This document shows positions 26,617 through 38,506 of a stretch of DNA of 64,000 nt, piece by piece. The stretch is from Edaphochlamys debaryana. Its lineage: Eukaryota > Chlorophyta > Chlorophyceae > Chlamydomonadales. The stretch covers positions 186,001-250,000 of the forward strand of contig JAEHOE010000022.1 in the NCBI GenBank assembly GCA_016858145.1. Reading direction: 5' to 3'. The position numbers were made by a program, and so were the translations under genes. A model generated the notes under the pieces. The model did no database searches, was not told the origin of the DNA, and saw nothing but the letters and a program-made list of their open reading frames with translations. Every line of letters begins with the position of its first letter. Position 1 is the first letter of the stretch.

Positions 26617-27463
26617 TTACAGCACCACGTACTCATCAAGCTCAGGGAGTTCGGTGACCATCTCCCACTCGTTCTGGATCCGCTGGTCCAGCACCTTGCG
26701 CGTGTGGGCCTCCACCGCCGTGTTGAGCAGGGCGTTAAGAGTGGCGGCCTGCGGCGCCGGCTGGCTGTCGCAGCTCGAGTCCTCAGCCTGCGCGGCAGCG
26801 CTGGCCTCCGCGGGGGGGCTTGCTGCTGCCGTGGCGCCCCGCGCCGAGAGTGCGTCCGTGGCGAGCGCGATGGCCTCCGATAACCCCGCACTGCCCGATT
26901 TCCCCGCTCGTCGAAGCTCGCCCTGGGTAACGTGTTTCCAGTAAACCCTGCGCGCACCGCACGTTGCACATGCACGGTCAGCCGGTTTGCAGGGCGCAAA
27001 GTTGCACATGGCATTATGGAAGTTTGCAGGGCGTGAAACGGCACGCAATACAAGATGAATTGGTTCCATAAACACGTGAGCCTGCGGCACCCGAACTGCG
27101 CTCGGGCCCGTTTCCGTCGACTCGCTTGCAGGCCTGGCGTAGCTTCCAGCAGACCGGCCCCGCGTGCGCTGAAATCCGGCGCATTGCAGCAAGTAGCGAT
27201 CCAGCTATCAGTGGCAGCAGAGTCGATGTGTGCCTGACTTTGACGCGAACCCCATGATGCGGAAAACCCTTGTCGCGAGCTGAGTCGCGTATACCCCCAG
27301 CTTGCCTGGAAGCAAACCCTTGCGATGGGCTGCGCGTAGCGCGACTTGCTCTCCGGCTGCGCCGAGCCTGGCGCACCGCCTGCAGCCCAGCCCTGCCTCG
27401 CCCAGTGCTGCAGTCCTCCAGCTCCTCGCAGGGCTTCGGGCGAACCTCGATGACCATGCGCAT
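26617..27463 (-). CDS. small uncharacterised protein (2 exons, ~130 aa)
   Basis: I do not recognise this protein. A two-exon model is in phase: 27463-27377 (starting MRMVIEVRPKPCEELED) spliced at a GTGCGC donor to 26922-26617 (acceptor CCCAG, phase 0). The C-terminal exon has an Ala-rich first half. Its compact acidic end, with the stretches LNALLNTAVEAHTRKVL and ELPELDEYVVL, looks helical and conserved. No targeting signal or membrane helix is visible. A TGTAA signal follows the stop. The gene is divergent from the SFI1-like gene, about 615 bp away. The start could lie further upstream if another exon exists. The long overlapping minus frame 27533-26331 is probably a shadow. Confidence 0.45.
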
Positions 27464-28078
27464 TCTTTGGTTGAGTTAACAGGAACGGGACTCGTGCGCG
27501 GTGCTGGCCGGAGTGAACGAAGTGGACGCGCAACAGCAGGTACTCAGCGGTCGCGGAGCTAATAGAGAGTCGCTGATGTGTTCAGTAAGCGTGTTTGCAT
27601 ATAGAATGCGTTATCGTTGGCCGCAAGGTCCACTCGAAGCTACGCCGAACGATTGGTGAGCGAGAGCAACGGACCCGGACAATCCCAAAGTACCTGGGCC
27701 CGAAGCAGCCTCAAGTAGACCACGTCCGCAAATAGATGGCACTTGCGGTACAGAGCACACTGGGGTAAACGCGCGCACTCGCGAGCAAGAAAACGTTGGT
27801 CCAAATCCAGCTGTCGCCGAATGCGTTCATGTCACAACTCCGCGCCTGTCCTGCTCGCCGTCTGTAAGGCCGTGCGGTCCTTGTAGCACAAACACGTATA
27901 TTACTGAAGCTGCGGCAGACCAATTCTCCACCCACGCGCTGTGCCACATCCCGCCATCGTCAGCGCGCGTAAAGCAGTGCGAGGGATCCCTCAAAAGGAA
28001 TGACGGCGACTGCAAGAGCTTCGCTATTTTCATAGGTTCACCGGATGCTCGGCGTCCGTGAGCGAGCTCCATTGAAGA
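27464..28078. promoter_or_regulatory. shared divergent promoter region
   Basis: These 615 bases separate the start of the small minus-strand gene from the ATG of the plus-strand SFI1-like gene, so both promoters and 5' UTRs should lie here. I see no clear TATA box or repeated motif. A short minus-strand frame (28072-27827) lies across it, but no coding case can be made. Confidence 0.4.
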
Positions 28079-31000
28079 ATGGCGCGGTTCTTGCCGCCGG
28101 ACGCAGCGGAGTGGAACGAGTTCTCAACCCCGGGTATGAAGGCCAAAGCACAAAACTCGACGGTCAGCGCTGCTGTGCAGCGCGCGGCCCTGCTCGCCGG
28201 AATGCGGCCGCGCCCGACCCCAGCCCCGGCTTCAGCGGCTGGCCCCAGCTGGCTTCCCCCCGGCGCAGCCGTGCTGAGTCGTGCTTCTGCAGCACACCGC
28301 GCTTACAGGGCCGCTTCGGTGCCGTTCCAGCGAGCTCAGCGCTCACGCAGCCCTGTGCCGCAGCACGCTTCTGTCCAGCCCAGCCCTGGCCCAACGCCAC
28401 CGTCCGCTTCAACGAGCGACAAGGCCCGGTACAGCACACCGCCTCCCGTTCCCAGCTCTGGCTGGGGCTTGTACCACACACATGTCGTCAAGCCCATCAT
28501 AGCTACCCCAGGCGCTCTCATCTCCCCCAGCGCCTGCAAGCCCACCCCTGACCCCAGCGCACCCCGGCAGGCGCTCGCGTCCATCACCAACGCCAACACC
28601 CCCGCTAACGGTAAGCATGATGTGTCGCCCTAGAAGGAGTCGGCGGCCTAGGACTGCCAAGTCGGTCTGTGGCTTACACAGATGCTGGGTCGCCATAATA
28701 TGTGTTTCCGTTGTGACGTCTCTCCGTTTGCAGGCGCCCAAGCCGTCGCACTTCTCGCCGCCTCCCCTCCTTCGGGGCTGGGCACCCTGGAGCACATGGT
28801 TCGCAGCGCCCTGCGGATGGAGGCGGAGCAGGCACGACCGGAGACGGACGTGGGGCGCGGGGGCGTTGGCGAGGACGCCGCGCACGGGCGACCGCGCGCG
28901 CGGCAGCAAGCGGGCCGCCCCGGCCTGGAGTCGCCCCCGCGTCTGGCGCCATGGCTCCTGGTCGATGGCTATGACCCGCACACAACGCCGGCGGCCGCCC
29001 TCCCGGCACCGCCCACTGCAGCGCCCCAAGGGCCGCCATTAGGACAGGACTCCCGACAGTCGTCCGCAACACGCGCAGCCCCCGTAGGAAGTGGATGGCC
29101 ACCCGCATCCAACACTTCCCTACCCAGCCCGGCGGGGTTTCTGCTGGCAAGCATCGGAGCGGGAGCAAGGCCAGCACCACAGCAACAGAAGTCATCGGGG
29201 GCTGGCGTCGGCTCGCAGCTGCAGCACCGCCCGGCGGCTGCGCTCAGTCATCGAGCCTTCGGTACTGCGGCCCAGCGCATGCCCCCCTACTCGCGAGCCC
29301 CTGAGGCTCCGTCAGCCTCGCAGGCGCGCACAGAGCCCCGGTTGCCAGGCAGGGGCCCAGTACACACGGGGCCGTGCAGCCAAGGTTCGTCTCAGCTGTC
29401 GCGCTCGATGGGACCCACCCTAGGGGTCGCAGGCGGCAGCTCTAGTGTGGAGTCATGGCTGCGAACGGCTGGCCCCGGGCCCCAGCTGGCGCCACCAAAC
29501 GCGTGGTGCGGCTCGGACCAGCAGGCGGGTTTCCCAGAGCAAGGCATGCCGCCTGTGCAGCCCCTGCTGCCCTTGACCGAGTGGATCGAGGGCCTCAGTG
29601 ACTCCAGCTCGCCCCAGGACGACAACCATGGACCGTCACGCGCCTGGCAGGGCCACGCCCAACCTGCCGCCTCACAGCATCCCTCCCAGCAGCAGTGGGC
29701 GCGAGGGCCTGTGCAGGCTGTGGCATGGGAGGAGCCCCAGGAGGAGGACGACGACGGCCTGCAGCCCAGCCGCCTCTTCGACCGCGGCTGGCTGGGGCAA
29801 GGAGCGCAGGCAGGGGGCGCGCTGGCCCGCCCACAGGTTGTCTCGCCGCGCTTCTCGGCTTTCGACGCCGAAGGCAGTGCCATCGCCGGGAAGCTCCTGC
29901 TCGACGCGCAGTCGGTCTCGGAGCGGTCGCCTCAGTCGGGCTGCGCCCAGCTCCCACCGACCGCCGCCTCCGGAGTCGCGCAGCAGTCTTGGACAGCCCA
30001 GTGCTGGGCGGCACGTGGGTCGGGCCGGGCCGCCTCTGCGGGCGGTGCCCAGCCCTTCGACCGCAGGGCTGCGGGCGGAGCCAGCGCAAGCAGTGGCGTC
30101 AGCACGCGTGACGACGACGCCACCAACCTCCTTGGAGGCTTCTCTCCAACCAGCCGGCGGCTGTACTACAGCAGCGGGGGCGCTCCAACTGGAGCCGCCT
30201 TGGGCGTGGGAGGGCGCACGACAGCGACGGCAGGCGCATGGGCCAACCTCGGCCCCCACGCTGCGCGGTCGAGGGGGTGCGCGGCAGCGTATGGTCGCCC
30301 CACCACCTCACAGTCCCTCTCCCCCGGCGGGGAGGCCGTCTCTGCGTTCCTTGGTCTCTGTGGCAGCGCAGAACACGAACGGTGTGCATGGCGGGCGGGC
30401 GGGCGGGCTGGGGGCTGGGGCCTGGGGGCTGGGCACATTCCGCCGCGAGCCCCCAGTCCGGGGGGCATGGAGGTGTCCTGGGGACAGCCTGGGGACTGGA
30501 ATAGACAAGGATGCGAAGGACAGGGCCGCACGATGAGTGGCCTGGCTGCTGGCCTCTTTGTCCGTATTGGCCTTGACAAGCTGCGTTGAACGTGATACAG
30601 TGCGCACCCCCATGGGCCGCACAGGGTGGCACAGGCGTCCGCGGCGGCCCTGGCGGCGCAAGCAGCGGTCACACAAGAGGCCCTACAGCGCTGCTTTGAG
30701 GGCTGGAAGCACCAGGTGAGACCCGGAAAGCAGGCAGGGCCAGAGACGTTGCGACCCGCATGTTCCGCTTGCCATTATTTCCCCTCAGCCAAGGCATAAC
30801 TCAAACAACCGCCTGCTGCCTCGCCCTGATGTCCCTCTGTCCGCCAGGTGGCTCTCCGGCGGCTCTTCAGCTTCCTGGCCCGTGGCAGAGATCAGCGGCT
30901 GCTGGTGCAGGTCTTTGCGGCCTGGCAGGACGTGGCCCTCGCCCAGCAGGTGGGGTGGCCGGGACGTGGCGTGCATAGAGCTTAGGCACGCTGCAAACAC

Positions 31001-34000
31001 GGCCCTTGATCTGCATGCTTGCTGGGAGGTCCTGTGACCTGCGGTGACGATACCATGTACCGTGCTTGCTGCTCACTCAGTGCGCTGCCCGTGCAGACGC
31101 GGCGGACGGCGCTGCTGGCGGCCTGCAAGCGGCGACGCAACGCTCGACTGGTGCTCCGTGGCTGGTCGGCTTGGCGCGCCGCGATGGCCATGGCACAGCA
31201 GGCGGAGCAGCGGGCCGCGCTGCTGGCAGCGGGGCAGCATGCGCGCGCCCTCGCTGGCCGCGCGCTCCGCGGCTGGATCACTCTCTGGGCGCAGCGCGCC
31301 TCAGTCCGTGTCTTGGCACGCCACCGGGCTCTGGCCCTCGCCCGCTCCTGCCTTCTTGCTTGGCGGCAGGTGGCTGCAGACCAAGCCGAGGCCCGGGCCG
31401 CGGCGGCGCTGCTGGCGGAGGCAGAGGCGAGGGCTGCGGCGGCTCTGGAGGCGGACGCTCGGGCGGCAGCGGCAGCTGCTGCTGCGGCCCAAGCGCAGGT
31501 GCAGCGCCTCCGCGGGAGCTCTGCCTCGGCCCCTGTAGGATGGGACGCGGCGGGCGGGCTGCTCGGGGACTTCTGGGCGGCTCAAACGCAGCCGCGACAG
31601 CTCTCCCTGCCAAGTGAACACCGCGGCTCCCTGCAAGCGTGGCTGGAGCCGCAGCCGCCAGCCGGCCTGCAGCCTCCGCATCAGACTCGTTCAGAGGTCA
31701 GGCAGGACGCCAGGCGTTCCGACCAGGCCGCCCAGAGGAGCTCTGTGGGAGCATGGTCCGAAGCCCAGTCCCAGTCAGAGCCGGAACGCGAGGTCAGCCT
31801 GGTCTTCCGCGACGAGGGCCACGGTGACCACCGCCGCTCCCATGGCCACTTGAGCGACGACGAGGCCGAGGCGGCGTGGGAGGCGCGGCGGCAGCAGGCG
31901 CCGGAGGCGACAGTCAGCGCTGGGGCACGGGAGCCGGTCACCGATGGGGCCGACGACGAGGAGGAGGCGCCTGGGAAGGAGGCCGCGGCCCACCTGCAGT
32001 GGGCGCTTGAGTGGGCGCGGGATACGCACCGGCTGCTGCGCACGCGGCACTGCTTCCGCGGCTGGCTGCGCCTGGCAGATCGTGGCTGCGAGGTGGGGGA
32101 CGTGCGGTGTTGGGTGCATCCAACGGGGCTGGGTGGTGTGTAGCTCTAGGCGGCCGCACGCAGTGCTGCCGTCTATGCCCTGCTGCGCACACTAGGCGGT
32201 GGGGCCACCTCGCCCAACGGCAAGTTTCTCATACCCGCACGCGCCCCCTGCGCCCCTGCAGGTGCAGCACCGGCAGCGCCAGCTCCACTCTGAGGCCCTA
32301 GCGGAGCTTCAGAACGACGCCGCGCTCCTGGAGGCCGCTGACCTGCTCGGGCGGCACCGCTACCTGGCCCCCGTGCTGCACGCCTGGCGCGCCCTGGCCC
32401 TGGCGGGGCTCCCCGCACGCAACCCGCCAGCCGCGCAGCCAGCGCACGCTTCAGCGCCCGGTGCCCCAGTGTCGGCGCCCCAGCAGCCGCAGCCGCTCTG
32501 GCCGGGCAGCACTAGCGTCTCCGCCACCGCGGGCGCGGTCGCCGGCGCCGCGCAAGCACGGCCGCATGGGCAGGTCCAGGCAGGCGCCGGCGGCAGCCCG
32601 TCCGAGCTACGGGCCACCACGCCGGCCGACGCCGCGCCCACACGCCCCTGGCATCCCGTTGAGGCGGTGCCCTACGGCACCGGCGCCGGTGCGGCCGTTT
32701 CTGGCGCTTCCACGCCAGTCGCCCTCACGGCCGCCGCCGCGGCCGCGCTTTCCTCGGCCGCCGCCACGCCCTTCCTCGCCGGCCGCCTCTGCGCCGGAGC
32801 CGCCGCCGGGGCCACCCCCGGGGCGGCGCTCGACGGGTCCGCCAGCCGCCGGCCAACGCTCTCGCCCGCCGACTCCACCCCGCCGAGCGTCACACACGCC
32901 GCACAGCTGGCTGGCCAGGCCTCGGGCTGTGTGTCTGTGGCACCCATTGAGCAGCACCCGCTCTACGTCCTGGTCGAGGCGGAGGGCGACGAGGCGGGGC
33001 CCGAGGGCGGTGCTCGCAGCCCAGCGCCGCGCGGCTCCCCAGTCAGCGCGGGCCCGACCCCGGAGGAGCACACGCGGGCCCTGGCTGCGCTGGAGCCGGA
33101 GGCTCTGCTGCAGGTGCTGGAGTCAGACTGCGACTGGTGAGTCCCGGGCATACCAGGGGTCGGGGGGGCGCAGCTAGTAAAGCGAAGGGGCAGATCCGGC
33201 GCTTTCTTGGGGGCCGTGCGGGCAGCCGTCATGTCTCGCCGCTGCCTGAACCTGCTGGCGTTTTGGATTGGAGGGGCGCTGAAGCGTGCCGCATCTGCGC
33301 CGCAGGTACACGGACCGCTTCCTCACGCCCGGACCCACCCCCAACGCGTCGAGGCGGACCACCGCGGCCGACCGCAGCACAGGCGTGGGCGCGCCGGCAA
33401 CGTCGGAGCCGCCTTCCGCCGACGCCCGGCTGGCCGCCGTGGCAGAGGCGCTCACGCACCCGCGTTCGCTCCGCACCAGCCAGCCACGGGTCGACACCGG
33501 CGGTGCAGCTGCGTTGGCCGCAGCGTTGGCCGCGCCCACGCCTCAGGGTGCCGGCGACCACCATCAGGGCAGCTCACAGGGGCGGCCGCCAGCGCCATGG
33601 GACGATGAGGGCACCCAGCAGACAGCCTGGCACCGGGACCCGAGCAACCAGGGCCCGCAGGCGCCGGAAGGCGCCAGGCGCGACGGAGCTGAGGTGCCTC
33701 GCGCCGTGCAGTGGAGCGGGTACGGCGAGGTGGAATCGGAGCAGCCAGCTGAGCTGTACGTGCAGTACGAAGAGGAGGCTCCCTACCAGGAGTACGACAT
33801 GCAGACGCACCCGCAGTACGACGATGAGTACGGGGTCAGAGGGCAGGCGTACGAAGAGGACGCGTATGCTGACGGTGCGCCGTACGACGGCACCATGGAT
33901 GTGTACGAGGATGGCCCTCAGTACGACGAGGGCAACGTGGCATACGCTCAGCAGGTGCCGCAGCCGACCGAGCGGCGGAGGCAACAGCAGTCGTCGCAGC

Positions 34001-34200
34001 TTGAGGGCTACGCATCCCCGGCGCCGGGGATGCCGGCGGTGTACCTGACGGGCCCGCAAGACGGCGCCTCCTGGCCGCCCATGGGGCAGTACAAGGCGTC
34101 GCCAATGGACGGCACTGAGCTTTACAAAATGTATGTCGCACGCGCGGACGGCATCATGCGGCTGCGGGGGACGCAGATCGCATACCCAGTCGCGCTGTAG
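28079..34200 (+). CDS. SFI1-like centrin-binding-repeat protein (7 exons, ~1712 aa)
   Basis: Exons 28079-28610, 28734-30381, 30625-30715, 30848-30949, 31097-32092, 32262-33136 and 33306-34200 join in phase to a TAG at 34198. Residues 1-727 are low complexity (Ser/Pro/Ala/Gln). The middle carries about seven Trp-centred helical repeats of the Sfi1 type, such as LQRCFEGWKHQ, LVQVFAAWQDVAL, LVLRGWSAWRAAM, ALRGWITLWAQRA, RSCLLAWRQVAAD, HCFRGWLRLADRG and LAPVLHAWRALAL. Between the fifth and sixth are an Ala/Glu-rich helix and an acidic linker. The last exon ends in a Tyr/Asp/Glu-rich region (for example YEEEAPYQEYDM). Sfi1-family repeats bind centrin along a long helix and act at spindle poles, basal bodies or centrin fibres; a basal-body role here is inference. 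Exons 2 (from 29692) to 7 are duplicated at 42.3-46.8 kb. Confidence 0.75.
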
Positions 34201-34521
34201 CCAGGGTCAGGGCTAAATCTGCGAGTGAGGCGCAGTTGTCGGGGATTAGAGCAGACCGTGACAGTAGTAAGCAAGAATGAGCAAGGGCAGCCGTGCCCGG
34301 CACGGACGAGGGTGCCGCAGCTCGGACATGATCATATCCAGTGGGGGATTGGGATTGCGAAGGGGCTCAGATTGTGATCACAAGAGCAAGTTGGGCAAGG
34401 GATTAGGCACATAAGACGGCTTAGCCACAAGCCGTCACAGACACGAGCTGCGCAAGGACGTGATGGCTTGAGCACAGTGCGCCCTCTGCTAGTCAGGTAG
34501 ACAGGGCAGAGGCCTCCATGG
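29692..34521 (+). repeat. segmental duplication, copy 1 (partner 42259-47101)
   Basis: From GCAGTGGGCGCGAGG at 29692 the sequence runs nearly identical to 42259 onward. It covers the 3' part of exon 2, all following introns and exons, and about 320 bp past the stop. Differences are scattered substitutions and small indels. For example, copy 2 loses about 15 coding bases in the last exon and has extra intron bases near 43110. Introns are as conserved as exons, so the copying was DNA-level and recent. Confidence 0.95.
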
Positions 34522-34677
34522 TGTGTGTTGGCTCGCCCATCCACGATGGGACAGAGCCTTACGGATCGGCCCGAAGACCCACACCTGGTACGAGTCAAAA
34601 ACAGTTCACACTTCTCCCCACACTTCACCCACGGGGCCCCATGGATCGTCGGACCGTCGCGTCGACGTCGCGAGACC

Positions 34678-34903
34678 GCAACCGCAGTTCTGGAGGTCGC
34701 CGACCGGCCCAAATGGAGACAATCCAGGCAGTCCTAACCTTCGTCGCTGAACTCGCTACGCCAGCCCGTAAATCGAACGACGATAGCAGACCGCAAGCGC
34801 AGTGCGGGACGCCGCCGAGCGGCCCAATTGGAGACATTCCAGACAGTCCTGACCCTCTTCGCCGAACGCACCTCTCCAGCCCGCAAATAGAACGAAGATA
34901 CCA
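34678..34903 (+). repeat. two tandem imperfect ~116-bp repeats
   Basis: The unit beginning GCAACCGCAGTTCTGG at 34678 is repeated from 34794 (GCAAGCGCAGTGCGGG), with about 80% agreement through GAACGACGATAGC / GAACGAAGATACC. It lies in the 5' part of the 4-kb block, upstream of its only gene. No coding role is apparent. Confidence 0.7.
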
Positions 34904-35309
34904 GTACCCAATGCACCGCGCCTGGGTGGCTTAGCGACCCCCCTGGGAGGAATGCGACAAACATGTCGGCCATAATGGACAGAGTCGATCGCAGAACAAA
35001 ACGTGACGAGAAGGGCTGCAGCAAGACTGCAGAGTCGGAAGGGACATTGGAGAGGCCGAGAGGTCGACTGAGCAGCCGTACAACCACGCGATTTGAAGGC
35101 CACGGGAGACCACGACAGGCATACAACGTCGCTAAGCAGCTTGCGAACGCCCAGAAGAACTTGCCGCGTAGAAGAAATCGATGACCTCACTGGGCCCACG
35201 GACCCCACAGCGACGTCGCTGATGTCTCCCCGCAGTCCAGAGCAGCAACGCAGACCGCCACGCTCCACAGCCGTCTCTATAGGTAGGAAACAGAGCGCGT
35301 CGGAGCAGC

Positions 35310-35580
35310 CACTGAGAAGCACATCGCGCCGCACCATTCGGATTGGCCTTGTGCCACTGGCAGGTTGGATTTGATTGGCCCTGCGCCATCGTTTGGATTG
35401 GATTGGCCTTGTGCCACTGGCCGCTTGGAGTGGATTGGCCTTGTGCCGCTGACCGATTGGAATTCGTCTCCGTCGTTGGCCACGTTGTGCCTGCGAAGCA
35501 CATTTCGCCGCACCATTCGGATTGGCCTTGTGCCACTGGTCGCTTGGGTTTGATTAGCCCTGCGCCAGCGTTTGGATGGC
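35310..35580 (+). promoter_or_regulatory. ATTGG (inverted CCAAT)-rich repeat cluster upstream of the Ala/Pro-rich gene
   Basis: Several copies of GATTGGCCTTGTGCC or close variants occur between 35340 and 35530. A longer module beginning at GAAGCACAT is present twice (about 35310 and 35498). The cluster ends about 10-20 bp before the ATG at 35589. The repeated ATTGG pentamers are reverse CCAAT boxes, so a promoter role is possible but unproven. Confidence 0.4.
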
Positions 35581-35588
35581 GCCCCGCC

Positions 35589-37576
35589 ATGTCTTCGGAG
35601 TTCCCCGACGCCCTGGCCTGCGCGCGCAGCCTGGCCGACGCCTTCGACCTCCCCGCCTCCGGAGACGGGGAGGAGGACTTCGAGGAGGAGCCCACCGCCG
35701 ACCCTGACGTCGACCCCGCTGCGCCGCCGTCCCCCGCCCACGTCTGCCTTGACGCCAACTACTCCTTCCCCTCCTTCCTCGGCGCCGCCCGGGTCGACCT
35801 CGATGCGTTCGACCTGCGCATGCCCCTCCCCTGCGCCGTGGTGCCGACTGACGGGCCCAACCTGGGCCGCACCTTCTCGGCCAAGCTGGACGACGTGAGC
35901 GTCTGCAATGCCATCTTTTTCCCGGCCTTTGCCGGCGGCGTGCTGGTGAGTTCTTGGGGCTCAAATCTCCGCATAGGGGGAACGTCCTGGGGCTTGGGGG
36001 TGATGGGGTTGGGGCTCTCGGAGTGGGGAAGGGGACCGACCTGGTACCTTGCCTTGCCTACGCTACCTTCATAGGCACCAGAGCTGTGGCCGTGCAGCTC
36101 ATACTAGCCATGCAACCCGCCTATAGTGATGGCCCTCTTCCCTCCCTTGCTCCCCTCTGACCCCCCTCTCCCCCCAACCCCACCCACGGGCCTCCACAGG
36201 AGTTCCTGGCCACCGAGAAGAACGCGGCCGCTATCGACGTGTACGCCCACCTCAAGGACGGCGTGCCCGCGATCATCTCCACGGACGCCACGGGCCGCAT
36301 CACGGCCGTCCACCCGCCGGTGCAGGCCTCCCCGGCCGCTAGTGCGGGCGCCACCAACAGCGGTGGTGCCGCCGCCGCCAACGCCGACGCTGGCCCATCC
36401 ACCTCCACCGGCGACCGCCGCTGCCTCATTGCTGATGACGCCGCCGTCGCTGCTGCCCTGGCCGCTGAGCTGGATGCCCAGGATGCGGACCTCGCCGCCG
36501 CCGCCGCTGCCGCCGCTGCTGCTGCTGCCGCTGCTGCCGGGTCCTCCTCCGCGGGCAACATTCGCTCACCCCGCCCCTCCGCCTCCCATGCTGTGCTCGC
36601 TGCCGGCCCAGCCGCCGTCCCCCCCTCCGCCATTCCGGCCGCTGCCACCCAGGCGCCCCTCCTCGCGGCCGCAGCCCCACTGGCCACCGCAGTCGCTGGC
36701 CTCCCGTCCCCTGCCACCGCCGTCCCGCCGGCTCCCGCCCCCGCTGTCGCCCCCGCCCCCTCCCTCGACATCACCGTGTACGTCGAGCACAGCTGGGTCC
36801 GGAGCAGCACCAAGTTCCCGCGCGCCGTTCCCCTGCCCTCGGAGCTGCCTAACCCGGCCCCCGCCGCACCTTCGTATGCGACGTTGGTCGCCGCCGCGCC
36901 CAAGCCCCCAGCCCCCGCCAGGCCCGCCGCCACCTCCTCCCCCGCCAAGCCCGCCACCCCCGTCAAGCCCGCCACCCCCGTCAAGCCCGCCACCCCCGTC
37001 AAGCCGGTCAGCAGCCCCTCAACGCCCAGCACGGTCGCCCAGCTCACCGCGCTCAGCCCTGCCTCCGCGCCTGCCTCCAGCCCTTCCGCCGGCCACGCCT
37101 CTGGCCCCGTCGCCCCAAAAGGCCCCATCAAGCCCGCCGCCAAGCCTGCCGCCAAGTCGGGCTCCGCCGCCGCCAGGGCTCCCAAGGTGCCCTCCCTCCC
37201 TGCCCCGGCTGGGAAGAGCAAGGGCACCGTCGTCGCCACCGCCGCCGCCGTCCCTCAGGCCGCCGCCGCCGTAGCCACCGCCCCCCCCGCCCTTCCCGCC
37301 GCCCCCGCCCCCCCGCCCGCTGCCACCCCGCCTGTGCTGGCTGGCCCCATCACAACGTCCGTCCGCCCCGTCCGCGCTGCTGCCGCCGCAGCAGCCGCCA
37401 AGCTCGCTGCCGCCCGCACCCCCACCATCCCCACCTCCACACCGGCGCCGGCGCCGGCACCCCCACCCCCTGCGTCTGCGACCCTGCCCATGGATCTGGA
37501 CGGCCTGCCAGAGATGGACGCGGCCAGCCCCGACGGCGCCAACTACTGGGCGGACCACATGTCGATGGACGACTGA
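35589..37576 (+). CDS. uncharacterised Ala/Pro-rich protein (2 exons, 577 aa)
   Basis: I do not recognise this protein. Exons 35589-35945 and 36200-37576 join in phase (GTGAGT donor, CCACAG acceptor). The N-terminal ~165 residues have normal complexity, with an acidic stretch (GDGEEDFEEEP) and a probable globular segment containing LDAFDLRMPLPCAVVPTDG, AIFFPAF and VYAHLKDGVPAIIST. The rest is Ala/Pro/Ser-rich with a 15-residue polyalanine run and four KPATPVKP-type repeats, ending in an acidic tail. A GTAAGG donor just after the stop suggests a 3'-UTR intron, and TGTAA occurs at 38177. It lies inside the 4-kb block missing from copy 2. It could therefore be a transposon-encoded protein (gag- or ORF1-like) or an ordinary gene lost from the copy. 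There is no zinc knuckle or enzymatic motif. Confidence 0.55.
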
Positions 37577-38176
37577 CGGCTTGCACACGGTAAGGCCCAG
37601 CGGGGCTTCCTTCGTATCCTTACCGATCGCTGTTGCCGGGGGAACTTCAACTGCGCCCTGCCTCGCAACCACACCAATCCCTCACACTCCCCCGCCCCGC
37701 TCCCCCCCACCCCGCCTCCTGCAGGTCATGGCCTTGCCCGCTTCTACTCGGCCTGCGAGTCATGCGCTGCGTATCGCGAGCGCCGCGGGCACGTGTTTGG
37801 CCGTCCTTGTCGGTAGCTTATTCGCCAGGTGCTTTGGTTTAGTGGGTAGATTGCGTCAGATGCGCTATGTTCGGTTTAGGTCAGTGTCGGTTGGCTCTGG
37901 AGCCCCTTCGCCTGCAGATCTAGGGCTGTTGTCATCAGGTTTCGTTGGTGCTTCTTGTCTTGCTTGGTGACCTGGCGGAGCGCCGCGCTCCTACCCAGTG
38001 TTGATAGGGTTAAGTGTGCCCTGAGGTCGCTGTTGGCAGCCCGGTTCTGCTGCCCCTGGAGAGGGCCGTTGCTGGGCAGTCCCTGTAGGAGGCTGTCCCT
38101 TGTACCTTGTATAGCGGGGGCCTGTCGTTGGGAGACGGCTGCTGTGCTAGGCAGCGCCCGAGCCCGCCGTCTGTAT

Positions 38177-38181
38177 TGTAA
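38177..38181 (+). terminator. TGTAA polyadenylation signal (candidate)
   Basis: TGTAA on the plus strand, about 600 bases after the stop of the Ala/Pro-rich gene. That distance is reasonable if the 3'-UTR intron starting near 37590 is real. No other plus-strand gene ends nearby. Confidence 0.4.
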
Positions 38182-38506
38182 GGTGCAGTTGAGTACAATG
38201 ATCCCGTCCCGCCAGCCCCATCTACGCCTCACTTCGAACCTCGCAGCCTGCCCACAGCCCACAGCTGGCGGACACGCCACAACCTGCAAGCCCCGCTTTA
38301 CCCCCGCACCCATTGCCCAGCACCCCGCTCCTTGACCAGCACCCGACACCCCTTGCCCCCCCCTGCCAACAGCGTCCTCCCGTCCTTCCTGTCACCTGCT
38401 TCTGCCTACCACCCTCGCCCCCCCCCTACCCGTTCGCGCCCCAGCACATGGAAGCCTGGATTCAGAAGCAACCCCGATGGGCGAGCTCAATCTCTGCGAA
38501 GTAGAG

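Larger units (their letters stand above)
34522..38506 (+). mobile_element. ~4-kb block absent from duplication copy 2 (candidate insertion)
   Basis: In copy 2 the sequence matching 34521 is followed within about 10 bases by sequence matching 38507 (at about 47108), so copy 1 contains an extra ~4 kb. GCTCGCCCATC (34531-34541) near the left edge and its reverse complement (38476-38486) near the right edge form an 11-bp inverted repeat, as in a DNA transposon. The block holds tandem repeats, a CCAAT-rich segment and one Ala/Pro-rich gene. No transposase, reverse transcriptase or unambiguous target duplication was found. Deletion of the block from copy 2 is the alternative. Confidence 0.5.

Noticed and set aside
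26331..27533. 400-codon minus-strand frame
   Set aside because: No domain. A different frame gives a phase-consistent two-exon gene with a downstream TGTAA signal, so this frame is more likely a shadow.
36121..37274. Long frames on both strands over the Ala/Pro-rich gene (372-382 codons)
   Set aside because: Shadows of poly-Ala/Pro coding sequence. Only the frame continuing from the spliced first exon has a normal-complexity domain.
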